From Polynucleobacter sp. IMCC 30228 (GTDB lineage: Bacteria; Pseudomonadota; Gammaproteobacteria; Burkholderiales; Burkholderiaceae): DNA of 64,000 nucleotides. Under the pieces are notes generated by a model. It searched no databases. It had not been told where the DNA came from and was given only the letters and a program-made list of their open reading frames with translations. The translations under genes were made by a program, and so were the position numbers. This document shows positions 18,994 to 29,483 of this stretch, piece after piece. Where the stretch lies: positions 248,001 to 312,000 of the forward strand of contig NZ_JAJVCS010000001.1 of the NCBI RefSeq assembly GCF_021395205.1, read 5' to 3'. Position 1 is the stretch's first letter. Every line of letters begins with the position of its first letter.

Positions 18994-20144
18994 GGCTCAA
19001 GACCCACTCCTTTCGTAGCTACGCACGGCTCTGTTTAGCGCTATGGTTTTTATGGCTGCCGCTGCTCACACCAACTTATGCAGACTCATCGTTAACTGGG
19101 ACCTCAACTAGCCCACAGAAGATAGCGCAGGCGGCTCAAGCAAAAACCATTAGCCTACATTTTGCCAATATTGAAGTCAGTACCTTACTCAAAGAATTGG
19201 CACGACTTGGGCAAACGAATTTTTTAATTAGCGAATCGATTCAAGGCACGATTTCAGTTGATTTGCAGCAGATTCCATGGGGTAGTGCGGTGCAATCAAT
19301 CTTAGCTAGCAAAGGGTTGAGCATGCTAAGGCATGGCGATATTTTCTGGATTGGCCCCTACGCTGAAATTAATGCCTTTCAAAAACACCGTCGTGAAGAT
19401 GCAGCCTTACCATTTGGGGGTGACCACGCACAGAGCCCTAAACAAATTTTAATCGAAGCCAGAATCGTTGAAGCTGATGACCGCTTTGCTCGTGATCTGG
19501 GTGCTAAGCTCAGCTTTCTGGGTGAAGGAGCGAGTTCGCATTTGAATCCTAAAATGAGCTCGGGTTTTGATTTAGCGGCCAATGGCTTAAATGGATTTAG
19601 TCCCGTCAGTGCCGCTGCCACTCTTTTATCTAAAAATGCTAGCCAGCTTTTACAGGCTGAACTTTCTGCGCTTGAAGCTCAAGGCCAAGGCAAAGTTATT
19701 TCGAATCCCCGCATCATGACCTCAGATCAAGTCAAAGCAACAATTGAACAGGGCACTGAATTACCTTATCAAGTTTCAACCCAAAGCGGCAGTAAATTGC
19801 AATTCCGTAAAGCAAATCTGCGTCTTGAGGTCATTCCTAAAATTCATCCTGATGGCATGATTTCGATGTTAGTTGGCATTACTAAAGACACCATTGGCAT
19901 GAAAACTGAACAGGGCTATGCCATTGATACGAAAACGCTAAGCTCAGAAGTAACTGTAGAAAATGGGGGTACTGTCATTATTGGTGGAATTTATCAAACC
20001 ATTGAGCGAGAAGACATCGTTAAGGTGCCCTTGCTTGGTGATATCCCCATTTTGGGCCATTTATTTAGGCATAGCGCCAAACTACACGATAAAAAAGAGT
20101 TGCTGGTTTTCTTAACCCCCACCGTCCTGCCCAAACCCTTATAA
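18990..20144 (+). CDS. Short type IV pilus/competence secretin (HofQ/PilQ-like)
   Basis: A 384-aa outer-membrane secretin precursor with a signal peptide (about residues 1-31, ending TYADSS). One N-terminal STN/N0-N1-like domain spans about 54-123 (SLHFANIEVSTLLKELARLG), and a secretin core spans about 150-384 (KQILIEARIVEADD, GKVISNPRIMT, VPLLGDIPILGHLF, ELLVFLTPTVL). PilQ proteins are usually about 700 residues with AMIN domains, which are absent here. The size matches HofQ/ComE-type secretins used in DNA uptake. It overlaps the upstream gene by 4 bp and is followed 9 bp later by aroK. Confidence 0.87.
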   Translation: MRLKTHSFRSYARLCLALWFLWLPLLTPTYADSSLTGTSTSPQKIAQAAQAKTISLHFANIEVSTLLKELARLGQTNFLISESIQGTISVDLQQIPWGSAVQSILASKGLSMLRHGDIFWIGPYAEINAFQKHRREDAALPFGGDHAQSPKQILIEARIVEADDRFARDLGAKLSFLGEGASSHLNPKMSSGFDLAANGLNGFSPVSAAATLLSKNASQLLQAELSALEAQGQGKVISNPRIMTSDQVKATIEQGTELPYQVSTQSGSKLQFRKANLRLEVIPKIHPDGMISMLVGITKDTIGMKTEQGYAIDTKTLSSEVTVENGGTVIIGGIYQTIEREDIVKVPLLGDIPILGHLFRHSAKLHDKKELLVFLTPTVLPKPL

Positions 20145-20153
20145 AATCAGGAT

Positions 20154-20687
20154 GTGAACTCCTTATTAAACAAATCTAACAATATTTTCTTAATTGGTCT
20201 CATGGGGGCTGGTAAGTCTACCGTAGGGAAATTATTGGCGCGCAAACTAGGACGCCGTTTTATTGATAGCGACCATGCGCTTGAAGAGCGCTGCGGCGTC
20301 AAAATTCCCCTTATCTTCGAAATGGAAGGTGAGTCCGGGTTTCGTAAACGTGAAGCCCAAATGATTGCCGAGTTAACTCAAGAAAATGACATTATTTTGG
20401 CTACGGGTGGTGGCTCAATTCTTGCACCTGAAAATCGGCAGGCCTTAAGCAAACGAGGGGTTGTCATTTATTTGCACGCTAACCCCAATGAGTTGTGGCA
20501 TCGAACTAAAGGCAGTGAGGGCAGGCCCCTCCTACAAAATGGCGACCCACGGCAAATTTTGACAACGCTGTATGCAGAGCGTGATCCCCTTTATCGCGGT
20601 ATTGCCACGCATATTATTGAAACTGGCAAGCCCAGCGTCAATCAATTGGTTCATACTTTGTTGATGCAGCTAGAATTAAGCCCATGA
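20154..20687 (+). CDS. aroK: Shikimate kinase
   Basis: AroK phosphorylates shikimate in the aromatic amino acid pathway. The 177-aa protein has Walker [10 protein letters not shown] (residues 15-23), the shikimate-binding DSDHALEER and FRKREAQ, the ATGGGS motif and the lid GSEGRPLL. The start is GTG at 20154. It lies between the secretin gene and aroB and overlaps aroB by 4 bp. The order secretin-aroK-aroB is conserved in many beta- and gammaproteobacteria. Confidence 0.97.
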   Translation: MNSLLNKSNNIFLIGLMGAGKSTVGKLLARKLGRRFIDSDHALEERCGVKIPLIFEMEGESGFRKREAQMIAELTQENDIILATGGGSILAPENRQALSKRGVVIYLHANPNELWHRTKGSEGRPLLQNGDPRQILTTLYAERDPLYRGIATHIIETGKPSVNQLVHTLLMQLELSP

Positions 20688-21766
20688 ATACACTCAAGGT
20701 CGAACTGGGTAAACGTAGTTATCCCATTTATATTGGAAGTGATTTAATCTCCCAAGGCAGTCTCTTTCATCCCCACCTTAAGGGTGAGGTAGTTTTCATT
20801 GTGACCAATACAACTGTTGCGTCATTGTATGCAGAGGCGCTCACCAAAACTCTTGAGCAACTAAAAAAACGGGTGCATCTGATCGTTTTACCCGATGGCG
20901 AGTCTTACAAAGATTGGACTCATTTACAAACGATTTTTGATGTCCTGCTGCAATCTGGGGCTGATCGCGATACTGCCATTATTGCGCTCGGTGGTGGGGT
21001 CATTGGCGACATGGCTGGCTTTGCTGCAGCAAGCTTTATGCGTGGCATTCGCTTTATTCAAGTTCCAACGACTTTATTAGCTCAAGTAGATTCCTCGGTG
21101 GGCGGAAAAACGGGCATTAATCATCCGCTGGGTAAAAATATGATTGGCGCTTTTCATCAACCCGTGGCTGTCATTGCCGATTTACGCACCTTACAATCAT
21201 TACCTCCCCGTGAACTTTCGGCAGGGCTGGCGGAAGTCATTAAACATGGTGCTATGGCTGATATTCATTTTCTGGCTTGGATCGAAAAAAATACGGCTGC
21301 CTTGTTGGCCTGCGAGCCTGCTGCGCTAGCGCATGCTGTACTACGCTCTTGTGAAATTAAAGCGGCAGTGGTAGCTGCCGATGAACGTGAAAGCAACGTT
21401 CGTGCAACCTTAAATTTTGGTCATACGTTTGGGCACGCAATTGAAGCTGGCCTGGGATATGGCAAATGGTTACATGGGGAGGCGGTTGGTTGCGGAATGG
21501 TTATGGCTGCCGATCTCTCGATGCGCTTAGGCAAAATTCAAGCCCCCGAGGTGCAGCGCCTAAAGCAGCTCATTCATGCCATGGGACTACCGACTGAAGC
21601 ACCAAAGTTCGGGCTTGAGCGCTACTTCGAATTAATGCAATTAGATAAAAAAACCGCGGGCGGTCAAATTCGCTATGTGGTTCTTAACCCGCTAGGTGCA
21701 GCTATCATTGAAGCCGCCCCCGCATCACTAGTTCAAGAAACTTTACTTGCTACTGGCGCTGCTTAA
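20684..21766 (+). CDS. aroB: 3-dehydroquinate synthase
   Basis: AroB converts DAHP to 3-dehydroquinate with NAD and a divalent metal, the second shikimate-pathway step. The 360-aa protein has the NAD-binding [32 protein letters not shown], and the metal-ligand region [12 protein letters not shown]. It is translationally coupled to aroK by an ATGA overlap. Its TAA stop overlaps the convergent cyaY stop codon by two bases, leaving no intergenic spacer. Confidence 0.98.
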   Translation: MNTLKVELGKRSYPIYIGSDLISQGSLFHPHLKGEVVFIVTNTTVASLYAEALTKTLEQLKKRVHLIVLPDGESYKDWTHLQTIFDVLLQSGADRDTAIIALGGGVIGDMAGFAAASFMRGIRFIQVPTTLLAQVDSSVGGKTGINHPLGKNMIGAFHQPVAVIADLRTLQSLPPRELSAGLAEVIKHGAMADIHFLAWIEKNTAALLACEPAALAHAVLRSCEIKAAVVAADERESNVRATLNFGHTFGHAIEAGLGYGKWLHGEAVGCGMVMAADLSMRLGKIQAPEVQRLKQLIHAMGLPTEAPKFGLERYFELMQLDKKTAGGQIRYVVLNPLGAAIIEAAPASLVQETLLATGAA

Positions 21767-22167
21767 GGTTGATGCCGGCCTAAAGTTACCGCTTGACCAG
21801 CCTGCGCACTAATAAATTGCGTTAAATCGCTTAATAGCTCTTTGCCTGTTTTATAGTCGATCCACAGTGGTGATGAAGTAGTACCAGCCCAGCGATAATG
21901 AAAACCGCCAGCCTTAGCTGCTACCCAAATTTCGTGCAAGGGGGGTTGGCTATTAACAACAATGACGCTACGATCACGAAAACGAATATTAATCACATTG
22001 CCACCCTGTCGCTCAACATCTAAATCAAGATCTAACTGATCATCGGCGGCCTCAAGCGTAATCTCGAGCGAGTGTAAGAGTTGACTGGCTAGCTGATGAA
22101 ATTGTTTATCGTCAATGGGTTCAGCGGCTGGGGTATTTACTGGATGCTGCATGCTATATTCAATCAT
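21763..22167 (-). CDS. cyaY: Frataxin-like iron donor CyaY
   Basis: CyaY is the bacterial frataxin, which modulates iron-sulfur cluster assembly at IscS. The frame encodes 134 residues. The acidic first helix region ([20 protein letters not shown]) and the beta-sheet core ([37 protein letters not shown]) are clear. CyaY proteins are usually about 105-110 aa, so the first 20 or so residues may not be translated; the ATG at 22152 is an alternative start. It diverges from lptM and converges on aroB. Confidence 0.93.
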   Translation of the reverse strand: MIEYSMQHPVNTPAAEPIDDKQFHQLASQLLHSLEITLEAADDQLDLDLDVERQGGNVINIRFRDRSVIVVNSQPPLHEIWVAAKAGGFHYRWAGTTSSPLWIDYKTGKELLSDLTQFISAQAGQAVTLGRHQP

Positions 22168-22184
22168 TCGTTTTAGAGACTTTC

Positions 22185-22391
22185 ATGATAGCGATTCTTA
22201 TTCGAGCCTTTAGATTTAGCATCATAATATCCCTCATAGGATGTGGGGTAAGAGGGCCCCTGTATTTGCCAAGCGTGCCAAATATACCGCCGATTCCTGC
22301 CCAAGTTGAACCAAAAGGTAAGTTGTACCCAGCTCCCGGCCCAAATACCGCTGTTGATAATAAGGAGGCCTCACCTGAGGAAAGCAAATGA
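22185..22391 (+). CDS. lptM: LptM-like small lipoprotein (YifL family)
   Basis: A 68-aa lipoprotein with a hydrophobic signal ending in SLIGC; Cys20 is the lipidation site. The next residues, GVRGPLYLP, match the CGLKGPLYFP motif of the LptM/YifL family. In E. coli LptM binds the LptDE lipopolysaccharide translocon and helps its oxidative maturation. The C-terminal part is Pro-rich and acidic. It overlaps lysA by 4 bp, the same lptM-lysA-type linkage seen in other proteobacteria. Confidence 0.88.
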   Translation: MIAILIRAFRFSIIISLIGCGVRGPLYLPSVPNIPPIPAQVEPKGKLYPAPGPNTAVDNKEASPEESK

Positions 22392-23707
22392 GTCAAGCAA
22401 AACATCACAATTCCTTACCGGCCTTGCAAAGCTTGCTAGGGTTTTCTGTACGTGATGACTGCTGGTTTATTGAAGCACTCCCCTTAGCCCAACTGGCGGC
22501 GCAATTTGGTACGCCACTCTATGTTTATAGCAAACGTGCTTTGGTGGCTGCATTTGCTGCCTATGAAGAAGCCTGCTTTAACGCACAAGGCAAAAGACGA
22601 GCGCGAATTTTCTTTGCAGTGAAAGCCAATAGTAATCTTGCAGTAATGAATTGCTTTAAAGAGCTTGGCGCAGGCTTTGATTTAGTTAGTGGCGGGGAAC
22701 TCGAACGCGCACTTGCAATTGGCGCCGATCCAGCAAGCTTAGTTTTTGCAGGGGTTGGTAAATCTGCTGCTGAAATTCGGCTGGCCCTTACGGTTGGAGT
22801 GAAATGCTTCAATGTTGAATCTGTTGCCGAGCTTGAACAAATTAATCAGATCGCAGCAGAATTATCTTGTCGTGCGCCAATTTCTTTGCGAGTGAATCCC
22901 GATGTCGATGCACAAACACATCCCTATATTTCTACTGGACTCAAAGATAACAAGTTTGGTATTGCTTATCATGAAACGCTAAAAACCTATCGTGAGGCTG
23001 CCTTACTTTCGCATCTTGATATCGTGGGAATTGATTGTCATATTGGCTCACAAATTACCTCTACCGCGCCTTATTTGGACGCGCTTGATAAAGTACTTGA
23101 TTTAGTAACACAACTTAAAAAAGAGGGGATTAAGTTACGACACCTCGATTTAGGAGGTGGACTTGGGATTGATTATGGCGATGAAAGTTCGCCTGCTATC
23201 ACCGAATTTACTAACGCGCTTTTAGATCGGATTGCTGAACGCGGCTTTGCCAACCTAGAAATTCTTCTTGAGCCTGGGCGCTCATTAGTGGGTAATGCAG
23301 GCGTCTTGCTCACGCGCGTCGAATATATCAAACTTGGAGCGAGTAAAAATTTTTGCATAGTAGATGCGGCGATGAATGATTTATTACGCCCTGCACTTTA
23401 TAGCGCGTATCACGCCATTGTGGCAGTTCAAAATAATGAGGCTGAAACACAAATTTATGATGTAGTTGGACCAGTTTGTGAATCGGGAGACTGGCTTGGT
23501 AAAGATCGGGCTCTGGCAATTAAAGCAAATGATGTTTTGGCGATTTTATCGACCGGGGCTTATGGCTTTACGATGGCATCGAATTACAACACTCGCCCTC
23601 GAGCAGCTGAAGTGATGGTCGATGGCAACCAAGCTTATATCATCCGTGAACGCGAAACCGTTGCTGAGTTGCTCTCAAAAGAGCGTCTCTTACCGCAAAA
23701 AAAATAG
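22388..23707 (+). CDS. lysA: Diaminopimelate decarboxylase
   Basis: LysA decarboxylates meso-diaminopimelate to lysine, using PLP. The 439-aa protein carries the PLP lysine motif FFAVKANSN, the HIGSQI segment, the glycine-rich LDLGGGLGIDY, EPGRSLVGNAG and the CESGDWLGKD active-site loop from the partner subunit. Length is normal for the family. It is coupled to lptM through an ATGA overlap and ends 13 bp from the convergent cytochrome gene. Confidence 0.98.
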   Translation: MSQAKHHNSLPALQSLLGFSVRDDCWFIEALPLAQLAAQFGTPLYVYSKRALVAAFAAYEEACFNAQGKRRARIFFAVKANSNLAVMNCFKELGAGFDLVSGGELERALAIGADPASLVFAGVGKSAAEIRLALTVGVKCFNVESVAELEQINQIAAELSCRAPISLRVNPDVDAQTHPYISTGLKDNKFGIAYHETLKTYREAALLSHLDIVGIDCHIGSQITSTAPYLDALDKVLDLVTQLKKEGIKLRHLDLGGGLGIDYGDESSPAITEFTNALLDRIAERGFANLEILLEPGRSLVGNAGVLLTRVEYIKLGASKNFCIVDAAMNDLLRPALYSAYHAIVAVQNNEAETQIYDVVGPVCESGDWLGKDRALAIKANDVLAILSTGAYGFTMASNYNTRPRAAEVMVDGNQAYIIRERETVAELLSKERLLPQKK

Positions 23708-23720
23708 TACTTCGCCAGCC

Positions 23721-24485
23721 TTAATGCAGTCCAGCCATGTAATCGGTAACGGCCTTCATTTCAAGATCAGATAGTTTGACAGCGATCATATTCATTTGTA
23801 CATTTTTACGGGTGCCATCGCGGAAATACCCCAGTTGTACAGCGTTGTATTCTGCCCATTGCCCACCCAAGCGGGGGTATTGCGCTGGAATACCAGCCCC
23901 ATTTGGACTATGGCAAGCCGCACAAGCAGGAATGCCTTTGGCAGCGATGCCACCACGATAAATGAGTTGTCCGAGCTCGAGGGTCGCCTTATCTTGCGCC
24001 TCGCCTTGGGGAGGTGCCTGTTTTACTAAAAACGCAGCCAAATTCAACATATCTTGCTCGGTTAAGGTCGCCGCCATACCCATCATGATGGGATTAGCAC
24101 GCGTGCCGTCCTTATAACTTTTTAATTGCTTAGCTAAATAAGTTCCATGTTGCGCGGCTAACTTAGGCCAAGTTGCCACGGCGCTCATCCCCTTGGGGCC
24201 ATGACACGTAATGCAAGCCACTACGCCGCGGCTAGTATCACCGCTGTTATAGAGGGCCTCGCCCGCGGCGGCATCGCCCTTGGTAGGCTTAGCCGCTATA
24301 GCTACTGGCGCTGGGGCTACAGCGGTAGCCGTGGCTGAAGCAGGAACTGCAGCAGTTGGTGCTGGCTTGGCGGGCTCGTTAGCAATGGCCACAGAGCCGC
24401 TAGCAGATAATATGAAAATACTGCAAAGGCCTAAAAACAGCTTTTTTAAGCGACTTAATTTGGAGATTTGGGTGCTATGACGCAT
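23721..24485 (-). CDS. Dihaem cytochrome c4
   Basis: A 254-aa exported electron carrier. It has a signal peptide (about residues 1-36), an unusual Ala/Pro/Val-rich linker (about 38-68) and two class I cytochrome c domains. Haem sites are CITCH (91-95) and CAACH (188-192). The probable axial methionines fall in MMGMAATLT and NMIAVKLS. Cytochromes c4 shuttle electrons to terminal oxidases in the periplasm. The gene diverges from engB, as in many betaproteobacteria where a cytochrome c4 gene neighbours engB-hemB. Confidence 0.93.
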   Translation of the reverse strand: MRHSTQISKLSRLKKLFLGLCSIFILSASGSVAIANEPAKPAPTAAVPASATATAVAPAPVAIAAKPTKGDAAAGEALYNSGDTSRGVVACITCHGPKGMSAVATWPKLAAQHGTYLAKQLKSYKDGTRANPIMMGMAATLTEQDMLNLAAFLVKQAPPQGEAQDKATLELGQLIYRGGIAAKGIPACAACHSPNGAGIPAQYPRLGGQWAEYNAVQLGYFRDGTRKNVQMNMIAVKLSDLEMKAVTDYMAGLH

Positions 24486-24588
24486 TATGTTTACCTTGGC
24501 AAAAATTCCTTAGAAGATTTGGCTGGCTATTGCTGGCCAAATCCCGCAGATCTTAATATTTTATGTGATTTTACAATAGCTTCCAGAC
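24486..24588. promoter_or_regulatory. Divergent intergenic region, cytochrome c4 / engB
   Basis: This 103-bp spacer holds a perfect 8-bp inverted repeat GATTTGGC (24516-24523) / GCCAAATC (24536-24543). A possible plus-strand promoter, TTGCTG (24530-24535) with TAATAT (24554-24559, 18-bp spacing), would place the right arm of the repeat just after the -35 box. Either an operator or a weak hairpin is possible. Confidence 0.35.
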
Positions 24589-25266
24589 ATGTCTAAACTC
24601 TTTCAATCCCGCTTTTTTACCACCGTAAACGATTTGCATTGTCTGCCCCAGGGCCCCCTGCGGGAAGTAGCCTTTGCCGGGCGCTCAAATGCTGGCAAAT
24701 CGAGCGCTATTAATGTTTTATGCAATCAAAAGCGCTTGGCTTTTGCGAGTAAAACGCCGGGGCGGACTCAACATATTAATTATTTTGGCGTGTTTGCAAA
24801 AGATGATTTATTAGCCTATCTCGTTGATTTGCCCGGCTATGGCTATGCCGCCGTCAATCATGAAACCCGCTACCACTGGAATAGTTTAGTCAGCGACTAT
24901 TTGCAAGAACGCCCCGAACTAGTTGGCATGATTTTAATCATTGATTCACGCCGCGGGATGACTGACTTAGATGAACAAATGATTCAATGGTTTTTACCGA
25001 CCGGTAAACCAATTCATTTACTTTTAAGTAAATGCGATAAGCTCAACCATACCGAGTGTCGTCATACCCTAGAGGCCGTAGAGAAAAGATTAGCTGAATT
25101 AGCTGGGCCGGCAGTCAATTTGGCTGGGCCCCAGCCGCAAATTACTGCGCAACTCTTTTCCAGTACAAAACGCATTGGGCTGGTAGAAGCAGATAAAATT
25201 ATTATTAATTGGTTATTTGCTGTTCCGACTCTGCCTGATGTCTTCACCCAAACCGAGGAAAACTAA
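24589..25266 (+). CDS. engB: Ribosome-biogenesis GTPase EngB (YsxC/YihA)
   Basis: EngB is an essential TrmE/Era-class GTPase that acts in large-subunit assembly. The 225-aa protein shows G1 [10 protein letters not shown]2 TPGRTQ, G3 DLPGYG and G4 SKCDKLN. It is slightly longer than average because of an Ala/Gly/Pro-rich insertion near residues 163-185. Its stop codon abuts the hemB start, so the two are co-transcribed. Confidence 0.97.
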   Translation: MSKLFQSRFFTTVNDLHCLPQGPLREVAFAGRSNAGKSSAINVLCNQKRLAFASKTPGRTQHINYFGVFAKDDLLAYLVDLPGYGYAAVNHETRYHWNSLVSDYLQERPELVGMILIIDSRRGMTDLDEQMIQWFLPTGKPIHLLLSKCDKLNHTECRHTLEAVEKRLAELAGPAVNLAGPQPQITAQLFSSTKRIGLVEADKIIINWLFAVPTLPDVFTQTEEN

Positions 25267-26268
<1,002 letters not shown>

Positions 26269-26275
26269 ATGTCTT

Positions 26276-26296
26276 AAAAATCGCTTATTTAAGCGA
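26276..26296 (-). terminator. Rho-independent terminator of dsbD
   Basis: Read on the minus strand, the stem TCGCTT-AAAT-AAGCGA (26281-26296) is followed by TTTTT (26276-26280). The stem contains the dsbD stop codon. In the hemB direction the hairpin lacks a T tract and would be weak. Confidence 0.7.
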
Positions 26297-27994
26297 GTTT
26301 AAGTAGACTAAAAAACGGTTTGCCGCCATAAACCCAATGATCCGTTGGGTTGTTTGCTCGCGCCCCTCGGCATCAAAAAATAGTATTGCGGGTGGCCCAA
26401 ATAGATTAAATTGCTTGAGCAACGCTTGATTTTCGGGTGTATTTTTGGTCACATCGGCCTGCACTAAGACAAACTTACTTAAGGCTTGAGCAACGGCTGG
26501 ATCAGCAAAAGTAAGGAGTTCCATTTCTTTGCAACTAATACACCAATCGGCATAAAAATCGAGCAACACAGGGCGCCGCTCTATGTTCGCTTTTTCAAGC
26601 ACCTGCTTTAATTCGGCTGAGGATTGAACAACAGTAAAGTGTAAATTTGCTGCGATGGTACGTTGCGAATTTTGCTTGGATGGGCTTGCTTGCTGAGTTT
26701 GAAAGAGTGCTTGCGACCCTGAAAAAAGGGCTGGCCAGACAATCCAAATTGCCAGAGCCACCAATAAAACACCCAGGATGCGCTGTAACCATAACATCCA
26801 TGCGCCTGTGTTGGGGACCAAAACCCGCGCCTCGAGGGCAATCAAGAGTAGAGGCAAACCCATGCCGATAGCCATAATAAATAACAAGCTGCCGCCAAGT
26901 GCTACCGAGCCAGTTTGGGCAATAAATGCCAATACCCCAGCTAATGGTGCCGTAATGCATGGGCTAGCAATTAGGGTTGAAAGCCCACCCAGGATAAATG
27001 CACCAATAATGCTGCCGCCCTTTTGGCGCCCAGCAAACTGATCAATGGTCTGTTGCAGTGCATGCGGTAAACGTAAGTGATAAAACCCAAATAAACTGCC
27101 GGCCAAAGCTAATAAAACTAGGCCAAAAGCCAATAAGACCAAGGGATTTTGTAGCGCTGCTTGAGCGCCACTGCCAAGCGCAGCCATGAGCATTCCTGCG
27201 ATTGAATAGAGGCTAGCCATACCCAAGATATAGGCAATGGCTAAGACGGCAGCCCGGCTTTTTTTAATTGACTTAGCAGGGTCTGAATTGAAGAGAATAC
27301 TCGACAAAATAGGCAACATGGGTAAAACGCAGGGGGTAAATGCCAGCGCAATTCCTAAAATAAAAAATGCTAAAAATAGGTAAGGAATAGATGCTTGAGC
27401 TAAAAATTGATTGACTGCGTTGATATCTTCACGCTGCCCCCATAAGCTAACTAAACTCAATTTTTCTGAGGGTGGTGCGATCTCCGTTGTATCGGGCAAT
27501 GGTTGGGCCTTAACACCAGGGGCTGCTAAGTTAAAGTTTAAGGTCATCGGTGGGTAGCAAATTCCACCATCTGCACAACCTTGCAATTGAATTTGCAAAC
27601 GCAAACCCTTAACTCGATTACTGAATGCATCAGCTGCTTTACCTATACTACTGATGGCCTGATCTAAATTAATTTGAACTTGAAATGGGGTCTTGTAAAT
27701 AATAAGATTTTTATTAAAAGTAGGATCAAATTTATTTTCTCCGGCGGGTAAGGGGGGCTGAAACTGATAGGTTGGCTGCCCATTTTCAAGCACATGAAAT
27801 TGCAATGAATGCTGATAAATGTAATATCCTTTAACGGGTTTGAAATCAATTTCAACCTGCGTTCTATTTTCTAGCCAAGTGGCTTGCACTTGAAACGCTT
27901 TTTCTGGTGGTAAAAAATCAGGCGCTGCAAAAGCGCTGGAAATGAATAAACAAAAGGTGAGTACTAGCTTAAGTAGTGTGTTATGTATTTGCAT
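26285..27994 (-). CDS. dsbD: Thiol:disulfide interchange protein DsbD
   Basis: DsbD moves electrons from cytoplasmic thioredoxin across the inner membrane to periplasmic DsbC/DsbG-type reductases and to the cytochrome c maturation pathway. From the ATG at 27994 the protein has 569 residues: a signal peptide, an N-terminal immunoglobulin-like domain with the cysteines of GCADGGICYPP, a membrane domain of about eight helices with the cysteine motifs FTPCVLPM and ASPCITAPL, and a C-terminal thioredoxin-like domain with WCISC (about 484-488). A longer frame would start at TTG and is less likely. It lies just after the ribosomal cluster but behind a terminator. Confidence 0.96.
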   Translation of the reverse strand: MQIHNTLLKLVLTFCLFISSAFAAPDFLPPEKAFQVQATWLENRTQVEIDFKPVKGYYIYQHSLQFHVLENGQPTYQFQPPLPAGENKFDPTFNKNLIIYKTPFQVQINLDQAISSIGKAADAFSNRVKGLRLQIQLQGCADGGICYPPMTLNFNLAAPGVKAQPLPDTTEIAPPSEKLSLVSLWGQREDINAVNQFLAQASIPYLFLAFFILGIALAFTPCVLPMLPILSSILFNSDPAKSIKKSRAAVLAIAYILGMASLYSIAGMLMAALGSGAQAALQNPLVLLAFGLVLLALAGSLFGFYHLRLPHALQQTIDQFAGRQKGGSIIGAFILGGLSTLIASPCITAPLAGVLAFIAQTGSVALGGSLLFIMAIGMGLPLLLIALEARVLVPNTGAWMLWLQRILGVLLVALAIWIVWPALFSGSQALFQTQQASPSKQNSQRTIAANLHFTVVQSSAELKQVLEKANIERRPVLLDFYADWCISCKEMELLTFADPAVAQALSKFVLVQADVTKNTPENQALLKQFNLFGPPAILFFDAEGREQTTQRIIGFMAANRFLVYLNSLK

Positions 27995-28021
27995 CAATTT
28001 AATTCGGTCCTATATAAATGA

Positions 28022-28047
28022 AAAAGCCAGACCGAAGTCTGGCTTTT
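28022..28047 (-). terminator. Terminator at the end of the rpoA-rplQ operon
   Basis: A perfect 11-bp stem AAAAGCCAGAC / GTCTGGCTTTT encloses a loop that reads TTCG on the minus strand, the very stable UUCG tetraloop. A T run follows in the rplQ direction, 22 bases after the rplQ stop. It closes the large ribosomal cluster before dsbD. Confidence 0.93.
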
Positions 28048-28068
28048 CACTATACCCCATACTCACAA

Positions 28069-28464
28069 TTAAGTTGAACTCTCTTCAGCTACAACCTCTT
28101 CAACAATAGGGCGATCAACCAATTCAACCAAGGCCATAGGCGCATTATCGCCCTGCCGAAAGCCAAACTTTAAGATGCGTAAATAACCGCCTGGGCGTGT
28201 AGCATAACGCGGCCCAAGCTCGGCAAATAATTTAGCAACAATGTCGCGATCTTGCGTGCGGTTGTAAGCTAAACGCCGATTCGCTAAGCTATCTTTCTTG
28301 CCTAAAGTAATTAAGGGCTCAACAACCATGCGCAATTCTTTTGCTTTTGGTAGAGTGGTTTTAATTACTTCATGCTCCAAAAGCGAATTCGACATATTAC
28401 GCAGCATCGCTAAACGATGCGATGAGGTTCGATTAAGTTTGCGTAAACCGTTTCCGTGACGCAT
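28069..28464 (-). CDS. rplQ: 50S ribosomal protein L17
   Basis: L17 lies near the peptide exit tunnel of the large subunit. The 131-aa protein starts [17 protein letters not shown], the family signature, and has the TLPKAKELR segment. A short acidic tail (VVAEESST) follows the core. It is the last gene of the cluster, 12 bp after rpoA and ahead of a strong terminator. Confidence 0.98.
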   Translation of the reverse strand: MRHGNGLRKLNRTSSHRLAMLRNMSNSLLEHEVIKTTLPKAKELRMVVEPLITLGKKDSLANRRLAYNRTQDRDIVAKLFAELGPRYATRPGGYLRILKFGFRQGDNAPMALVELVDRPIVEEVVAEESST

Positions 28465-28476
28465 GATGCTTCCTTT

Positions 28477-29460
28477 CTAATTATTTCCAAGGTTAGCAGG
28501 TGGCCAACTCTCAAGTTTCATCCCAAGGCTTAAGCCACGAGCCGCTAACACGTCTTTAATTTCATTTAATGATTTACGACCTAAATTAGGCGTCTTTAAC
28601 AACTCATTTTCAGTGCGCTGGATTAAATCGCCAATGTAATAGATGTTTTCTGCTTTTAAGCAGTTAGCGGAACGCACAGTTAGCTCGAGATCGTCGACTG
28701 GGCGCATTAACATCGGATCAACCATCGAAGAGCGGCTAGGTACCAAATCGCCTGAAATTTCGCTACTTTCTAATGCTGCGAATACAACTAATTGATCGAC
28801 CAAAATACTAGCTGCTTGACGAATCGTCTCTTCAGGTGTCATGACGCCATTAGTTTCAATGGTCATCACCAAGCGATCTAAGTCGGAACGCTGTTCAACA
28901 CGAGCTGATTCAACTGCATAGCTAACACGAGTAACGGGGCTAAAAGAAGCATCTAAAACAATGCGGCCAATAAGCTTAGTTGTTTCATCATGATACTGAC
29001 GCATATTGCCGGGCACATAACCACGCCCTTTTTCCACTTTAATTTGCATATCTAATTTACCACCGGCAGCTAAGTGGGCAATGACATGATCTGGATTAAT
29101 AATTTCTACATCGTGGGGTAAATCGATATCTTTAGCGGTGACCACACCAGGCCCATCTTTACGTAAATTAATCGTCACTTCATCACGTGACTGCAATTTG
29201 AAGACTACACCTTTAAGATTGAGCAAGAGATTAACAACATCTTCCTGCACGCCATCGAGCGTTGAATACTCATGAACCACACCTGAAATAGCGACCTCAG
29301 TTGGCGCAAAGCCAACCATCGATGACAACAACACACGGCGTAAAGCGTTTCCCAGCGTATGGCCATAGCCACGTTCAAATGGCTCCATCACCACTTTAGC
29401 TTGATTGGGGGTAAGTGCTTCTACTGAAATAATTTTTGGCTTGAGCAAGTTTGTTTGCAT
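28477..29460 (-). CDS. rpoA: RNA polymerase alpha subunit
   Basis: RpoA dimerises to nucleate RNA polymerase assembly, and its C-terminal domain contacts UP elements and activators. The 327-aa protein has the N-terminal [19 protein letters not shown] motif, a linker near residue 235, and the C-terminal domain with [14 protein letters not shown] and [13 protein letters not shown]. It follows rpsD by 23 bp, as is standard for the alpha operon. Confidence 0.99.
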   Translation of the reverse strand: MQTNLLKPKIISVEALTPNQAKVVMEPFERGYGHTLGNALRRVLLSSMVGFAPTEVAISGVVHEYSTLDGVQEDVVNLLLNLKGVVFKLQSRDEVTINLRKDGPGVVTAKDIDLPHDVEIINPDHVIAHLAAGGKLDMQIKVEKGRGYVPGNMRQYHDETTKLIGRIVLDASFSPVTRVSYAVESARVEQRSDLDRLVMTIETNGVMTPEETIRQAASILVDQLVVFAALESSEISGDLVPSRSSMVDPMLMRPVDDLELTVRSANCLKAENIYYIGDLIQRTENELLKTPNLGRKSLNEIKDVLAARGLSLGMKLESWPPANLGNN

Positions 29461-29483
29461 ATGTTTTCCTTATGGGTGCCTAA

